From Pseudoalteromonas aliena SW19 (lineage in GTDB: Bacteria; Pseudomonadota; Gammaproteobacteria; Enterobacterales; Alteromonadaceae), in contig NZ_AQGU01000024.1 of the NCBI RefSeq assembly GCF_014905615.1, positions 1-64,000 on the forward strand: DNA of 64,000 nt. Direction: 5' to 3'. Of the stretch, positions 28,538 to 37,050 are shown piece after piece; positions within the stretch are counted from its first letter, which is position 1; every line of letters begins with the position of its first letter. The position numbers and the translations under genes are program-made. The notes under the pieces are model-generated. The model did not search any database. It was not told the origin of the DNA and saw only the letters and a list, made by a program, of their open reading frames with translations.

Positions 28538-28556
28538 TTGTGTCCTAGCGACACAA
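28538..28556. promoter_or_regulatory. candidate NrtR operator 1
   Basis: TTGTGTC-CTAGC-GACACAA is a perfect 7-5-7 inverted repeat 18 bases upstream of the prs start. NrtR proteins are known to repress NAD-salvage genes by binding palindromes of about this size in adjacent promoters. A similar, imperfect palindrome lies on the nrtR side at 28669-28687. Confidence 0.6.
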
Positions 28557-28668
28557 TTAAATTATCAAATGTACCTATAGTAATCAAGCTATTTTTTAAA
28601 CTAAATCACTGAGCAAATTGTATGTTTGTAATTGTACTGTAGGTTGAAATTGAGATATGTTTGATTTA

Positions 28669-28687
28669 TTGTGTCATTAAGACATTA
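28669..28687. promoter_or_regulatory. candidate NrtR operator 2
   Basis: TTGTGTC-ATTAA-GACATTA has the same left arm and spacing as the palindrome at 28538, with five of seven right-arm bases paired. It lies 18 bases upstream of the nrtR ATG, which suggests autoregulation. It also argues that the earlier TTG start at 28661 is not used. Confidence 0.45.
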
Positions 28688-28705
28688 ACTTTGCATGGGC
28701 ATGCA

Positions 28706-29404
28706 ATGACTAATCATTACGATATTACTGAATACAAAAACCCATTATTTACAGTTGATAGTGTGCTGTTTACTGTTAAAAACGGTGCTCTAAAAGTGCT
28801 CATGGTTAAGCGTGCGAACGAACCTTTTGCTGGGCGATGGGGACTTCCTGGTGGATTTGTTGATATAGACATTGACGATAGCGTGAGTATGACGGCGCTT
28901 AGAAAGCTTAAAGAAAAAACCAGTGTGGCGCCTCAATATTTAGAGCAATTACAAACATACTCAGGCATTAATCGTGATCCTAGAGGATTTAGTGTCACTT
29001 TAGTTTATTTTGCTTTAATTGCAGAGGCGCAAGTATCAACCCACATAGAAACAGTTGATGATGCAAAGTGGATTGATGTTGAAAAAGTTAGTGATTTACC
29101 AGTGGCTTTTGATCATAAGTATATTATTGAGCAAGCTAAAGATCGTTTAAAGCAAAAAGCATTGTATTCAATGGCACCTGTTTATTGTTTGCCAGAGCAT
29201 TTTACCGTAGGGCAATTGAAGTCAGTAATTGAAACTATTATAGGTAAACCTGTTCAGCGTAAAAGTATAATTAGACGTATTGAGGCTGCTGATATGTTTG
29301 AAACACTAGATGAAAAAGTTAAATCTGGCGGGCGCTTAGCGCAGTTATATAAAGTAAAAGCCGGCGTTGATATTGTAAATTTTGAACGTAATTTAAGTGT
29401 CTAA
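28706..29404 (+). CDS. nrtR: NrtR-type Nudix-related transcriptional repressor of NAD metabolism
   Basis: A regulator of about 232 residues. The N-terminal half is Nudix-like (FTVDSVLFTVKNGALKVLMVKR, GRWGLPGGFVD), but the Nudix box is degraded: the expected RE..EE pattern reads RKLKEKT, so hydrolysis is unlikely. This fits the NrtR family, which senses an NAD breakdown product (ADP-ribose in characterised members). The C-terminal half, from about residue 150, is a winged-helix DNA-binding domain (FTVGQLKSVIETIIGKPVQRKSIIRRI). The ATG at 28706 is chosen over an upstream TTG. It is divergent from prs-nadV with two palindromes between, and is followed at 19 bases by a helicase gene. Confidence 0.88.
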   Translation: MTNHYDITEYKNPLFTVDSVLFTVKNGALKVLMVKRANEPFAGRWGLPGGFVDIDIDDSVSMTALRKLKEKTSVAPQYLEQLQTYSGINRDPRGFSVTLVYFALIAEAQVSTHIETVDDAKWIDVEKVSDLPVAFDHKYIIEQAKDRLKQKALYSMAPVYCLPEHFTVGQLKSVIETIIGKPVQRKSIIRRIEAADMFETLDEKVKSGGRLAQLYKVKAGVDIVNFERNLSV

Positions 29405-29423
29405 CTTTAAATGGAATTAAATT

Positions 29424-32105
29424 TTGAGTAGTAAAAACGTCCTGTCGTATTATCGCGATTGCTATAAAGAAGATAGCGCGGATTTAAATTTATGGAATCT
29501 AAATAAATTAAAAAAAGAGGATCGCCTTGTTCTTGAAGGCCGAGATGATTTAGGTTCAGGGTTTTTACCACGTCTTCCAATTCCTGCAGAATTTGCTGAG
29601 CAAATGATGAAGCGTGTAGAAGTCTATCAGCGAGAACGGGTATTACTTTATGCTCGCTTTATATTAGTTGGTAATCTTGAGGTTAGGGGGGAGTTAAAAC
29701 ACGTTGTTACGCCTATTTTATTTAATGAGGCGATTATTGAAAAAGATCAGGATGACTATTATTTTTCTCTTAATGATGCTCAACCGGATGTAAATGAATC
29801 ATTAACTCAACTATTAATACCACAGGTTAACAAGCTTACAAGTATTGATGAAACGGCTGATATTCAGTCAGCTTATTTTTGGACTTCATTATTAAAAGAA
29901 AGCCCGATAGCGCTAAACCTATTTGAGCTTTTAAACTATCCTGAGCTTGCTGATTCTGACGAAATCAAAAAAGCCTTAAAAAGTAAAATCCCAACACTTT
30001 TACCCGCTTCTATGCTGGTTTTTGTCGAGCGCTCAAATAGTAGCCGGGGTGTGCTGCATGAGCTAGAAGAAATCATTGAATCAGATAAACTATCACCGCC
30101 TATTAACGGTTTAATTGACACTGTAAAGCCTTCAATTAAAAATAAAAACCTAAAGTACGATTATTTGCCTGGGTTATTATCAGCTGCGCAAAAGAAAGTT
30201 ATCTCAATTGCTGCAAATATTAATTTAGGCTGTGTTTCTGGGCCGCCAGGTACGGGGAAAAGCTACACCATTGCAGCTATTGCAGCCGAACATATGGCTC
30301 GAGGAGAGTCGGTGCTTATTGTAGCAAACAATAATCCCGCACTGGATGTAATAGCCGATAAGCTTGATGAAAACTTTGGGCTAAGCGACGTATCTATACG
30401 CGCCGGACAAAAAGAATTCTTAAAAAAGTTAAAAGATTATATTGCTGATTTATTAGCAGGATATTTAGCTGACGAACACGACAACTCTGTGTTTATTGAG
30501 TCTGAACTAAACAAGCTAAATACCTCATTAAATGAATTAGAGTTACGTTTTAGCCAATTCTGTCAACGAGCAATAATCAGAGGGAATAGGCTCAAAAATC
30601 TCGAAGAAAAAGAGATCAAATGGCTTACAGATTTATATATTCGGTTTGCGCGACGCGGTATTCAAAAATTAGCAAAGCAATGGTCTTCGTTAGAGCAAAT
30701 AAATACGCAGCAAATTAAAAGAGAAAAGCTGGCGAGTAGTTATTTAAGCGCGTTAAAAAATAAAAACCTTAAAGCGCTAATTGATACTCAGCGTAAATCG
30801 TTAAACGCATTTAACCAAGCTATTCGTAGTCGCACATCTAAAAGACAGTTTGAGCTTTTTGATAATATAGAATACGAGGCTTTATTATCGGCTTTTCCGG
30901 TGTGGCTCGTAAGTTTAAATACCTTGTATAGAGTACTACCGTTAAAAGCCGAAATGTTCGACTTAGTTATTATTGACGAAGCGACACAATGTAATATCAG
31001 TAGTTGTTTACCTGCACTTTATCGCGCAAAAAGAGCGATTATTGTCGGTGATACTAAGCAGTTAAGACATTACTCTTTTTTGGCAAAAAACAAAGAAGCC
31101 CAGCTTATGTCTAAGAATAATGTGAGCTTTAGCGATAAAGGCGTTATGAGCTATCGTGATAACTCTATTTTAGATCTAACCTTAAATGCATTAAACGATA
31201 ATAAACAACTGGCATTTTTAGATGAACACTTTAGAAGCAAGCCTGAATTAATTAATTTTAGTAACGAGCATTTTTATCAATCAAAGTTAAAAATAATGCA
31301 GCACAGGCCCTGTACAAGTACGGGTAACTTACTGGTACAACGCGTTAATGGAACTCGAGATAGTTCAGGTATTAATCATCTTGAGGCGAGCAGTATTATA
31401 AACACGATTAAGCAACAAATTACTGATGATAAAAGCGCAGGGATCAGCCATAGCATTGGGGTTGTTTCACCTTTTAGAAGCCAAGCTGATTATATTACCA
31501 AAGAGATAGAAACTCACTTTAATGAAGCTGAGATAATAAAGCATAAACTGAGATCTGCCACTCCATTTGGTTTTCAAGGCGAGGAGCGAGATATTATGCT
31601 CATCTCTTTTGCGCTAGATAATAACGCTAAAAGAGCTGCGGCTTATATTAATAAAGCAGATGTATTTAATGTGTGTATTACACGAGCAAGGCAAAAACAA
31701 TGTGTATTTTTATCAATAGATGAAACGCAATTGCCAGAGTATTATTTACTAAGACGCTATATAAGTTCAATAACGCAGTTTGAAGCAACTCACAATGTAA
31801 CCTCCGATATTGATAAATTTCAGCGAAGCGTTATTTGCAAATTAACTAGTTTAAAAATAGAAACGTGGGCTGGTTACACGATAGCCGGAACGGATGTTGA
31901 TATTCTTTGCCGTTATAATGGTCGATATCTTGCGATTAATTTAATTGGTTTTCCAGGGCCATGGGCTGATTTTTTTGAGCTCGATACCTATAAATTATTT
32001 AGCCGCGCTAACATTGAGATACTACCAATTAGTTACGGATTATGGGTTGTAGATAAAAGTACGTGTGTACAACACATTATTAGTAAGCTTAAAGTAATAC
32101 AGTAA
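29424..32105 (+). CDS. Upf1-like superfamily 1 helicase with a nuclease-like tail
   Basis: An 893-residue protein. The N-terminal 250 residues are unrecognised. The helicase core starts with Walker A GPPGTGKS near 272, then a helical insert (about 340-480), Walker B DEATQCN near 517, the motif DEHFRSKPELINFSNEHF, GVVSPFRSQ, and motifs V/VI GFQGEERDIMLISFALD and VCITRARQ near 750. This order is that of SF1B (Upf1/Dna2-type) helicases. The last 90 residues (AGTDVDILCRYNGRYLAINL...) resemble a PD-(D/E)XK-type tail but the Glu-X-Lys part is not clear. The start is TTG with GGA nine bases upstream. It lies 19 bases after nrtR and 19 bases before a membrane-protein gene. Confidence 0.8.
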   Translation: MSSKNVLSYYRDCYKEDSADLNLWNLNKLKKEDRLVLEGRDDLGSGFLPRLPIPAEFAEQMMKRVEVYQRERVLLYARFILVGNLEVRGELKHVVTPILFNEAIIEKDQDDYYFSLNDAQPDVNESLTQLLIPQVNKLTSIDETADIQSAYFWTSLLKESPIALNLFELLNYPELADSDEIKKALKSKIPTLLPASMLVFVERSNSSRGVLHELEEIIESDKLSPPINGLIDTVKPSIKNKNLKYDYLPGLLSAAQKKVISIAANINLGCVSGPPGTGKSYTIAAIAAEHMARGESVLIVANNNPALDVIADKLDENFGLSDVSIRAGQKEFLKKLKDYIADLLAGYLADEHDNSVFIESELNKLNTSLNELELRFSQFCQRAIIRGNRLKNLEEKEIKWLTDLYIRFARRGIQKLAKQWSSLEQINTQQIKREKLASSYLSALKNKNLKALIDTQRKSLNAFNQAIRSRTSKRQFELFDNIEYEALLSAFPVWLVSLNTLYRVLPLKAEMFDLVIIDEATQCNISSCLPALYRAKRAIIVGDTKQLRHYSFLAKNKEAQLMSKNNVSFSDKGVMSYRDNSILDLTLNALNDNKQLAFLDEHFRSKPELINFSNEHFYQSKLKIMQHRPCTSTGNLLVQRVNGTRDSSGINHLEASSIINTIKQQITDDKSAGISHSIGVVSPFRSQADYITKEIETHFNEAEIIKHKLRSATPFGFQGEERDIMLISFALDNNAKRAAAYINKADVFNVCITRARQKQCVFLSIDETQLPEYYLLRRYISSITQFEATHNVTSDIDKFQRSVICKLTSLKIETWAGYTIAGTDVDILCRYNGRYLAINLIGFPGPWADFFELDTYKLFSRANIEILPISYGLWVVDKSTCVQHIISKLKVIQ

Positions 32106-32124
32106 GTTATAAAAAGGAATTTAA

Positions 32125-32649
32125 ATGTTGTTATCATTATTAAGGCCTGAGTATGGCTACTATGCATTTTTATTATTAGCATTATTAACTTTACTTGCTT
32201 CGATAGATGAGTATTTTTTTGTAAAAAGAGAAAAAATTAGAGATAAAAATATTTCTAATAAACAGAAAAAATTGAATATATCTTTAGATGAGTCAATTCA
32301 GCAAAATAATAACGAATACCGTCGAAAATTAGCTCAACGAAGTGATGTAATAAAGTCACTAGTGTTAATTTATGAAACAAGCGCATACGTACTGACTCTT
32401 TTTATCATGTTATTTCCTTTTGTTTTAACTGTTTATATTCCCTTTGTTTTACTTTTTACAGGTAACTATTTTTATTATTTTGTCGTTTATTTTGCTATTT
32501 GGGGTGCTTATTTTCTTTTACTCACTTTATATACAAAGCTAAAGCGCGATGGTATTCCTCTTCTTACTGCTATTATGGCATTCGCTGCTTATTTACTAAT
32601 AAGTATATTAATGGTCATTATTAGATGGTTAATAGAAGTGATTGGGTAA
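32125..32649 (+). CDS. hypothetical membrane protein following the helicase gene
   Basis: A 174-residue protein with about four membrane spans (roughly 10-28, 87-110, 115-135 and 150-170). A charged cytoplasmic stretch at 30-75 is rich in Lys, Asn and Arg and looks coiled. I do not recognise the family. An AAGGAATTT site precedes the ATG, and the gap to the helicase stop is 19 bases, so the two genes are probably co-transcribed. A nucleic-acid helicase paired with a small membrane protein could be a defence-type arrangement, but nothing in the sequence proves it. Confidence 0.6.
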   Translation: MLLSLLRPEYGYYAFLLLALLTLLASIDEYFFVKREKIRDKNISNKQKKLNISLDESIQQNNNEYRRKLAQRSDVIKSLVLIYETSAYVLTLFIMLFPFVLTVYIPFVLLFTGNYFYYFVVYFAIWGAYFLLLTLYTKLKRDGIPLLTAIMAFAAYLLISILMVIIRWLIEVIG

Positions 32650-32730
32650 TGGTTAAAGCACATTGCTCGGGTTGATATTTATCGCTTTTATTTTTACAAC
32701 TATTGATGTTTCTATAGCTAAATAGCTATT

Positions 32731-32927
32731 TAACCTGAACTCTGGATAATAAATCTATCGCGAGCAGCTATTTTCAGCGCTAACTACGTTGAATTTACTT
32801 GCAATAGGCTAGCTATTGACGCGTAAGTTCGCCTTGTTTTCACTGAAAATCTCTGGCTAGAGAAAATAAATTTAAATATCAAAATAATTCAATATGTTAG
32901 TAAATCTCTTAACCAGAGTTCAGCTTA
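32731..32927 (-). repeat. family B MITE-like element, copy B4
   Basis: This is a full-length copy. The left end is TAACCTGAACTCTGG and the right end CCAGAGTTCAGCTTA, with one change in the terminal repeat. The embedded short frame is broken by TAG. It ends 11 bases from the stop of the adjacent oxidoreductase gene. Confidence 0.85.
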
Positions 32928-32937
32928 ATTAAATTAA

Positions 32938-34077
32938 CTATTTTTCGTAGAACGGATAATCGCTATACCCAAGCTCGGTGCCACCATACATAGTGGCCGC
33001 ATCGGCTTCGTTAAGAGGCCAATTATTAGCGATACGCTCTGGTAAATCAGGGTTAGCTATAAATGGGCGGCCAAATGCAAATAAATCACCGTAGCCTTTG
33101 CCTAAAATACGAATTGCTTTTTCGACGGTGTATTTACCAGCATAAATAATTCGCCCAGAAAACTCAGCTCTAACGGCTTTATAAAATTGCTCTGGCAAAT
33201 CGGGGGCGTTATCCCAATCAGCTTCAGCAATTGATAAGTAAGCAATACCAGCTTGTTCAAGCACTTTTACGGCTTCTACGTAGGTGTGATGAGGGTCTGA
33301 TTCTACAAGTCCTAAATACACACGGTCTTCATCTGTACTTGCAAATAATGGGGCAAAACGCACACCCAAACGATCAGCGCCAACTACGTCACTAACTGCT
33401 GCAACAATCTCTTTTAAAAAGCGTAAACGGTTAGTAAGCGTTCCACCATATTGATCATCACGGTTGTTGGTGTGTTCAGAAATAAATTGGTTAACTAAAT
33501 ACCCGTTAGCGCAATGTAGTTCAACACCATCAAAACCGGCTTCAAGCGCATTACGTGCTGCTTGAGCGTACATATTTATAAGCTCACCTACCTCAGCAGT
33601 ACTTAATGCGCGAGGTTCACTTGGATCGGCTAATGCGCCCTCACCAGGTGCCGTTTCAATAAATACTTTTACGTTGTCTGCAGTAATATTTGAAGGACCC
33701 ACAGGTTTATCTGCATTAGGTTGCAACGTGGTATGTGAAACACGGCCTACATGCCAAAGCTGAGCAAAAATAATGCCGCCTTTTGCATGTACGGCTTGCG
33801 TTACTTTTTTCCAGCCTTCAATTTGTGCTTGTGAATGTAGGCCAGGGGTCCATGCATAACCTTGACCTCGTGGTTCTATTTGGGTGCCTTCAGTAACCAT
33901 AAAGCCTGCTGAAGTACGTTGTGCATAATAGCTGGCCATTAAATCGTTAGGAATATTACCTGGCTGAGTACTTCGAGAACGTGTCAGTGGAGGCATTACA
34001 ATACGGTTTTTAAGCGTGAAAGGGCCAAATTCTACTGATGAAAATAACGTACTGGTATCTGAAATAGGGTTGTTCAT
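32938..34077 (-). CDS. old yellow enzyme family alkene reductase
   Basis: This 379-residue FMN enzyme reduces activated C=C bonds (enones, N-ethylmaleimide, nitro-esters) with NAD(P)H. The sequence follows the NemA/OYE pattern: LFSSVEFGPFTLKNRIVMPPLTRSR at the N-terminus, then IFAQLWHVGRVSH near 104, GFDGVELHCANGYLVNQF near 180 (the HxxN ligands that bind the substrate carbonyl), and GRPFIANPDLPER near 345. Length is typical of the classical OYE group. A LysR regulator is divergent with a gap of about 150 bases and probably controls it, as electrophile sensors often do. Physiological substrate unknown. Confidence 0.88.
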   Translation of the reverse strand: MNNPISDTSTLFSSVEFGPFTLKNRIVMPPLTRSRSTQPGNIPNDLMASYYAQRTSAGFMVTEGTQIEPRGQGYAWTPGLHSQAQIEGWKKVTQAVHAKGGIIFAQLWHVGRVSHTTLQPNADKPVGPSNITADNVKVFIETAPGEGALADPSEPRALSTAEVGELINMYAQAARNALEAGFDGVELHCANGYLVNQFISEHTNNRDDQYGGTLTNRLRFLKEIVAAVSDVVGADRLGVRFAPLFASTDEDRVYLGLVESDPHHTYVEAVKVLEQAGIAYLSIAEADWDNAPDLPEQFYKAVRAEFSGRIIYAGKYTVEKAIRILGKGYGDLFAFGRPFIANPDLPERIANNWPLNEADAATMYGGTELGYSDYPFYEK

Positions 34078-34223
34078 TAAAACTCTCTCTTAAAGCAAAC
34101 TTAGTGGCTTACTATAATTTACAAGGCAAAATATTTTGATGCTTAGCTGTTTAAGCAATGTTGGTAAGTTTAGAGTTTTAAAGATACAATTTGAAACAAC
34201 ACCTTTTTGTTTTAGATACAATT

Positions 34224-35108
34224 ATGAATGGTATTAGTCGGCTCGATATTAAACAGCTCAGAGTGCTTAACGCATTACTGGATTTAAAAAACCTTTCGCA
34301 AGTAGCACGTAAAATGGGCTTAACTCAGCAAGCTATAAGTGAGCAGTTGCGTAAATTACGAGACTTATTTGATGATCGCTTGTTTATACGCCAAGGCAAT
34401 AGCATGGTGCCGACGCCTAAAGCACTCTCTATGCAGCAACCTATCATTCATATACTAAAACAGTTAGAAACCCTATTAGAGCCTGAATTATTTACACCAC
34501 AAACGTACAAAGGTGTGTTTACTATCAGTGCTACCGATTATGCCACTCAAGCACTGCTTCCTCAGCTTTTTAATATAACAAGACGTGAGGCACCTGGTTT
34601 AAAGCTTATTGTTCGAGACTTTGCATCTGATAATGTTAATCAGCTAATAACAGCAGGCGAGCTTGATTTGCTCATCAGTTTTCCTGAATTTATTCCAGAT
34701 AATTTAGCGTATGTAACTTTACTTGAAGAGCAGCACTTGTGTATTACTGGTTGTGAAAATGATCTAGGGGAAGAGCAACTAACACTTGCGAAAATTGCAG
34801 CGCATCCACAGCTGGTGGTATCGCCTTCGCGCGCTAACTTACGAGGTTCGCACGATCAATGGTTTGCTAATAAAGGGTTAAAGCGAAACATAGTTATGTC
34901 GGTACCGAGTTTTTCAGCGGTTCCCGACATTCTTCACACTACTGATATGTTGGCATTTTATCCATCGAGGCTGTTGCCAAATAGTAAGGTTAAACAGTTA
35001 GATATTGAGGCGCTACCACCTACTTTTAAAGTAATAGCAGCGTGGCATCCTCGAACTAACAACAGCCCAATACACCGTTGGTTAATAGAGCAGTTGCAAA
35101 GTTTTTAA
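34224..35108 (+). CDS. LysR family transcriptional regulator
   Basis: A regulator of about 294 residues from the ATG at 34224; a TTG 11 codons earlier is also open and neither has a good ribosome site. The N-terminal winged helix-turn-helix (LKNLSQVARKMGLTQQAISEQLRKLRDLF, about 18-48) is followed by the periplasmic-binding-like effector domain (about 90-290). The gene is divergent from the old yellow enzyme gene, the typical placement for a LysR regulator and its target. It is convergent with the CZB chemoreceptor, with only seven bases between the stops. The effector is unknown. Confidence 0.85.
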   Translation: MNGISRLDIKQLRVLNALLDLKNLSQVARKMGLTQQAISEQLRKLRDLFDDRLFIRQGNSMVPTPKALSMQQPIIHILKQLETLLEPELFTPQTYKGVFTISATDYATQALLPQLFNITRREAPGLKLIVRDFASDNVNQLITAGELDLLISFPEFIPDNLAYVTLLEEQHLCITGCENDLGEEQLTLAKIAAHPQLVVSPSRANLRGSHDQWFANKGLKRNIVMSVPSFSAVPDILHTTDMLAFYPSRLLPNSKVKQLDIEALPPTFKVIAAWHPRTNNSPIHRWLIEQLQSF

Positions 35109-35115
35109 TAAAAAG

Positions 35116-36195
35116 CTAGCCAATTTCATCAAGTAAATGCATTACACGCTCACTGGCGGCTTCCATTTTATGTATGTGTTTAATAGCAGTCGCTTTATCG
35201 CCATTTTTAATCAGTCGTAATGCTTCAACTCCATTTTTATGCACTTCGCTATGTGGGGATTCTAACTGCTTAAATGCATTTGAATTTTTAAATCCAGCTG
35301 ATTGTTCTGAGTTATACCATTTACCAAGTCGACACATTTTATGATCGCTAAAGTCATCAACAGACTTATTACTTTGCCCATTTGCAACGGCATAAACGTC
35401 ACCTTTCCAAACAATATGATCAAGTTTAACCGTTTGTATGAACGATAACGTGGCAGCTTGAGAAATTGTATTTTTCATATTGTTACAAAATTCGATAATC
35501 GCTGAGTAATCATTGTTCAGAGATCCAAAATTAGTGCTTAAATGTGAGCTGTTTTCTTTTATGCCTTCTACAGATACAACCGTTTCATTGGTTTTATTAA
35601 TAATTTCGTTCACTAAATCAGCAACTTCTTGCGCTGATTTATTGGTATTTGTAGCCAACACCCTTACTTCGTCTGCAACCACGCTGAATCCTCTACCGGC
35701 TTCGCCAGCACGAGCAGCCTCAATTGCGGCATTAAGTGCAAGTAAGTTTGTTTGATCTGAAATTTTACTGATTGTCGAAACAAACGTACTAATTGTTCCG
35801 GCCATACTTGCTAAGCCAGAAATATTCTCAGTCATACTGCCCATTTTATTGGTCATCAAATCCATTTCTTTGACAATATGGTTTAGTGAGCCATTAGATT
35901 TTTCAAGGAGGGAGTTAATCTTATCACTTACTTTATTTTCTTCATCTATTTTAGAATAAGAGCCAAGAACAGTTTGTCTTATATCTTCAATCTGGCTCAC
36001 ACCATTGATTGAACTGCAAAGTAAAGAGTGCGTGAACTCTTGTTCTGGAGTATTGATAGGGCTGTTTAGCTCTTTCTTTAATAAATTATTTTCATTCATT
36101 AAAGAGGTGTTTTTGGTACGTAAAGACTCAATTTCTTCTTTTAATTCGTCATTTTTATTTTTAACTGATGAATACGTTTTACTTAAAACAAACAT
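35116..36195 (-). CDS. soluble chemoreceptor with a C-terminal CZB zinc-binding domain
   Basis: This 359-residue methyl-accepting-type receptor has no membrane span. The N-terminal 60 residues form a coiled coil. A short signalling domain follows with [19 protein letters not shown] near 145. The C-terminal chemoreceptor zinc-binding (CZB) domain, about 250-350, shows the expected metal ligands: His in [11 protein letters not shown], Cys in MCRLGKWY, and His pairs in [10 protein letters not shown]. In other bacteria such receptors sense hypochlorite or zinc through the zinc-bound Cys, or control diguanylate cyclases. The linker between the domains is unusually short. No adjacent che genes. Confidence 0.85.
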   Translation of the reverse strand: MFVLSKTYSSVKNKNDELKEEIESLRTKNTSLMNENNLLKKELNSPINTPEQEFTHSLLCSSINGVSQIEDIRQTVLGSYSKIDEENKVSDKINSLLEKSNGSLNHIVKEMDLMTNKMGSMTENISGLASMAGTISTFVSTISKISDQTNLLALNAAIEAARAGEAGRGFSVVADEVRVLATNTNKSAQEVADLVNEIINKTNETVVSVEGIKENSSHLSTNFGSLNNDYSAIIEFCNNMKNTISQAATLSFIQTVKLDHIVWKGDVYAVANGQSNKSVDDFSDHKMCRLGKWYNSEQSAGFKNSNAFKQLESPHSEVHKNGVEALRLIKNGDKATAIKHIHKMEAASERVMHLLDEIG

Positions 36196-36279
36196 TTTTA
36201 AACCCTAATTTTAATTAAATATTTACTTATCCTTTTCATTATAGAGGTTAATTTTTAATGAGCATATATTTTTACTATT

Positions 36280-36476
36280 TAACCTGAACTCAGGTTAAGA
36301 GATTTCCTAACGTATTGAATTATTGTGATATTTAAATTTATTTTCTCTAACCAGAGATTCTCAATGAAAACAAGGCAAATTTACGCGTCAATAGCGGGCC
36401 TATTGCAAGTAAATTTAACGCAGTTAGCGCTGAAAATAGCTGCTCGAGATGGATTTATTATCCAGAGTTCAGGTTA
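36280..36476 (+). repeat. family B MITE-like element, copy B5
   Basis: This is a full-length copy with ends TAACCTGAACTCAGG and CCAGAGTTCAGGTTA. A separate family B end lies 45 bases further on (36522-36540). Confidence 0.85.
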
Positions 36477-36521
36477 TTTAGATATAAAAAGCGTGACTGG
36501 TGTTAGTTGGTAGCGGGAAAG

Positions 36522-36540
36522 TTAACCAGAGTTCAGGTTA
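36522..36540 (+). repeat. solo family B terminal repeat
   Basis: TTAACCAGAGTTCAGGTTA matches the outer end of family B elements. It stands 45 bases to the right of B5 with no interior attached. It could be the remnant of a second element or of a composite insertion. Confidence 0.6.
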
Positions 36541-37050
36541 AATTAAAGCGAATTATTTAAAATTCGATTTATAAATAATTGTTGTTTGCAGTAATAAGTT
36601 GACATATTTGTACTAAGATATGGCGCTCTTGACGTGGTACTCGACATAATCGTTTTTGAGGTGATAGGACTATGGCACATGCAAATAAAGGCAATCAGAA
36701 CGCTAATCTGCCGCATTAACCCAACAGCGAAGGCCATGTGGGTTAAAAAAGCGCAAAAAAAACGGTAAAAAGCTTACTCTGTGGGTAACTGGCACGTTTA
36801 AGGCTAACGTTACACAGCCTCTCTAGTCTTATTTATTAGGTATTCCGTGGAAGTCCCCCTTTTTTCTTTTGTAGGCGAATAATAAAGATTAGAGTTTTTT
36901 CTCGCATGGCCTATTTAACGGCCATGTAAAAAGAGTAAGGTAGCAATCAAAAATAGACAGCTTTGAGCGAATTGCAGACGGTCTAATCAGTTGTTTTCTA
37001 CTAGCTTACAAGGTAGCTTGTAAAGCATTCATAAAAAACATGGGCGCACT
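36541..37050. other. gene-free region upstream of the protease gene
   Basis: This holds a short decayed frame resembling DUF2256 (36672-36770) and an inverted repeat CATGGCC/GGCCATG at 36904-36926 without a T tract. No other gene was seen. The last 100 bases must contain the protease promoter. Confidence 0.4.
36672..36770 (+). pseudogene. possible decayed DUF2256 small protein
   Basis: An ATG opens MAHANKGNQNANLPH before a stop, as in DUF2256 proteins that begin with a short basic leader and NLP. After it, in shifted frames, come fragments QQRRP and MWVKKA, which resemble the family's C..RPF.WRKKW core. The Cys residues of the family are lost. Frameshifts make this a relic, and the resemblance is partial. 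Confidence 0.3.

Noticed and set aside
28661..28705. Upstream TTG start for nrtR
   Set aside because: It would place the start before the candidate operator and has no ribosome site; the ATG at 28706 fits known family N-termini better.
36543..36737. 64-codon minus-strand frame opposite the DUF2256 relic
   Set aside because: No ribosome site or family, and it overlaps a more plausible plus-strand relic.
36904..36926. CATGGCC/GGCCATG inverted repeat as a terminator
   Set aside because: No T tract follows on either strand and no gene ends nearby, so function cannot be supported.
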